7,169 bases of DNA from Phycisphaerae bacterium. GTDB taxonomy: Bacteria > Planctomycetota > Phycisphaerae > UBA1845. Both the position numbers and the translations under genes were made by a program. Below, piece after piece: positions 6,726-7,169 of the stretch; position 1 is the first letter of the stretch; every line of letters begins with the position of its first letter. The stretch is taken from contig JAJDDU010000336.1 in assembly GCA_029260155.1 (NCBI GenBank), positions 1 to 7,169 of the forward strand. Reading direction: 5' to 3'. Below the pieces are notes generated by a model. That model ran no database searches and had not been told where the DNA came from. It saw only the letters and a program-made list of their open reading frames with translations.

Positions 6726-7022
6726 CTAAATGACCTTTTTGCACTTGTGTATGATCGGCTTGGCCTCCAGAAGATCGCCAAGCCTGCCGAATGCGTCGAT
6801 GAAGTGTTCCGAATTGAGGTGCGACGCGATCGCCGCACTGTCTCGCCAGGTCTCGGTGGCGAGGATGACAGTCGGGTCTTCGCTATCCTGGTAGAAGCCG
6901 TATTCCACGCAACCCGATTCCATGCGGCTCGGTATCGCCAGTTCGCCGAGAATGGTGATGAGTTCATCAACTCTATTGGTTCTCGCGCGAAACAGCGCAG
7001 TCACGTGAACGCGTTCATCCAT
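6726..7022 (-). CDS. ABM / YgiN-like small monooxygenase-fold protein
   Basis: The 98-residue protein fits the antibiotic biosynthesis monooxygenase (ABM) superfamily of dimeric ferredoxin-like alpha+beta folds, which includes YgiN quinol monooxygenase. Visible signatures are VTALFRARTNRVDEL at 7-21, the ESGCVEYGFYQ strand at 35-45, VILATETWRDSAAIASHL at 52-69 and HF at 73-74, the usual order of the domain. The W59 and H73-F74 positions correspond to commonly conserved residues. The substrate cannot be deduced. ATG 7022 gives the normal family length. A TTG at 7064 would add 14 residues (ATTWTLPPDEPYI), has no RBS and lies next to the insertion element, so I did not use it. ATG 7022 also has a poor RBS. 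It is followed 23 bases later by ahr, so the pair may detoxify or process an aldehyde or quinone. That is inference. Confidence 0.85.
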   Translation of the reverse strand: MDERVHVTALFRARTNRVDELITILGELAIPSRMESGCVEYGFYQDSEDPTVILATETWRDSAAIASHLNSEHFIDAFGRLGDLLEAKPIIHKCKKVI

Positions 7023-7069
7023 AATGTAAGGTTCATCCGGAGGAAGCGTCCAAGTCGTCGCCAAAAAGC

Positions 7070-7131
7070 GGACATGCTGGTCTGATCTGAGGTTGTAAAG
7101 GACTTCAGATCAGGAAGATACCAGCATGTCC
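7070..7131 (+). repeat. Long inverted repeat enclosing the transposase RBS and start codon
   Basis: GGACATGCTGGT (7070-7081) and ACCAGCATGTCC (7120-7131) are perfect 12-base complements. Inside them CTGATCTGA (7082-7090) pairs with TCAGATCAG (7105-7113). This leaves a 14-base loop (7091-7104) and a 6-base bulge (7114-7119) on the 3' side. The RBS-like AGGAAG (7112-7117) spans the inner stem end and bulge, and the ATG (7126-7128) is within the outer stem. A transcript that includes both arms should hide the start codon. Confidence 0.85.
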
Positions 7132-7169
7132 ACGAGCTTACTCTACCACGGATTCGGGATTCGGGGCTA
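7126..7169 (+). CDS. Probable ISL3-family transposase, N-terminus only
   Basis: Only 15 codons are present before the window ends: MSTSLLYHGFGIRGY. This opening (S-L-L-Y-H-x-F-G-I-R-G-Y) is, from memory, typical of ISL3-family transposases, DDE enzymes that mobilise elements with an N-terminal zinc-finger region soon after this segment. AGGAAG ends 8 bases before the ATG. The reading direction is opposite to all other genes here. No catalytic residues can be seen, so family assignment rests on the N-terminus alone. Confidence 0.7.
   Translation, partial: MSTSLLYHGFGIRG

Larger units (their letters stand above)
7065..7169 (+). mobile_element. Left end of a probable ISL3-type insertion sequence
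   Basis: The transposase start and the hairpin before it indicate the beginning of an insertion sequence that continues to the right. The true left boundary is not determinable here, because the terminal inverted repeat can only be recognised by comparison with the other end. It must lie between the ABM start (7022) and about 7070; the listed start is an estimate. The insertion occupies the expected promoter region of the ABM-ahr unit. Confidence 0.5.

Noticed and set aside
7070..7131. The inverted repeat as a transcription terminator
   Set aside because: There is no T-run after either side, and the 3' arm contains the transposase start codon.

Overview
The window looks like GC-rich bacterial chromosome. 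Lipopolysaccharide inner-core heptose genes (hldE, gmhA) point to a Gram-negative or other diderm. The mixture of a very large NHL-repeat multihaem cytochrome, a tiny lipoprotein-like gene and what looks like an ISL3-type transposase start is the sort of content I would expect in Planctomycetota or a neighbouring environmental phylum. That placement is inference; no rRNA or other phylogenetic marker is present.

Layout: all genes except the last lie on the minus strand, so transcription runs from right to left. At 1-2848 is the main item, a gene that runs off the left edge. It encodes a probable export signal, a six-repeat NHL beta-propeller, a charged linker, and at least 16 CXXCH haem c motifs, partly arranged as a duplicated hexahaem module with a 612 bp period. 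A 284 bp spacer with no recognised gene separates it from gmhA (3133-3702) and hldE (3703-5187). These two form a zero-gap pair with a good sigma70-like promoter at 5233-5262. Together they supply three of the four steps from sedoheptulose 7-phosphate to ADP-heptose; the phosphatase gmhB is not in the window.

Next comes a small exported, probably lipid-anchored protein of unknown role (5306-5533). It is followed by a two-gene unit at 5695-7022: an ABM/YgiN-like small monooxygenase-fold protein, and downstream of it an Ahr/YjgB-type zinc-dependent NADPH aldehyde reductase starting at GTG. At the right edge, on the plus strand, are the first 15 codons of a probable ISL3-family transposase. Its start codon lies inside a long imperfect hairpin (7070-7131), an arrangement reminiscent of the read-through protection of IS10 and IS50. 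The insertion sits directly upstream of the ABM-ahr unit and may have altered its promoter.

The strongest candidate for an undescribed system is the propeller-cytochrome fusion. It could be a secreted or surface electron-transfer protein in which a beta-propeller serves as a docking or binding head for a chain of haems. The rest is mostly standard metabolism.
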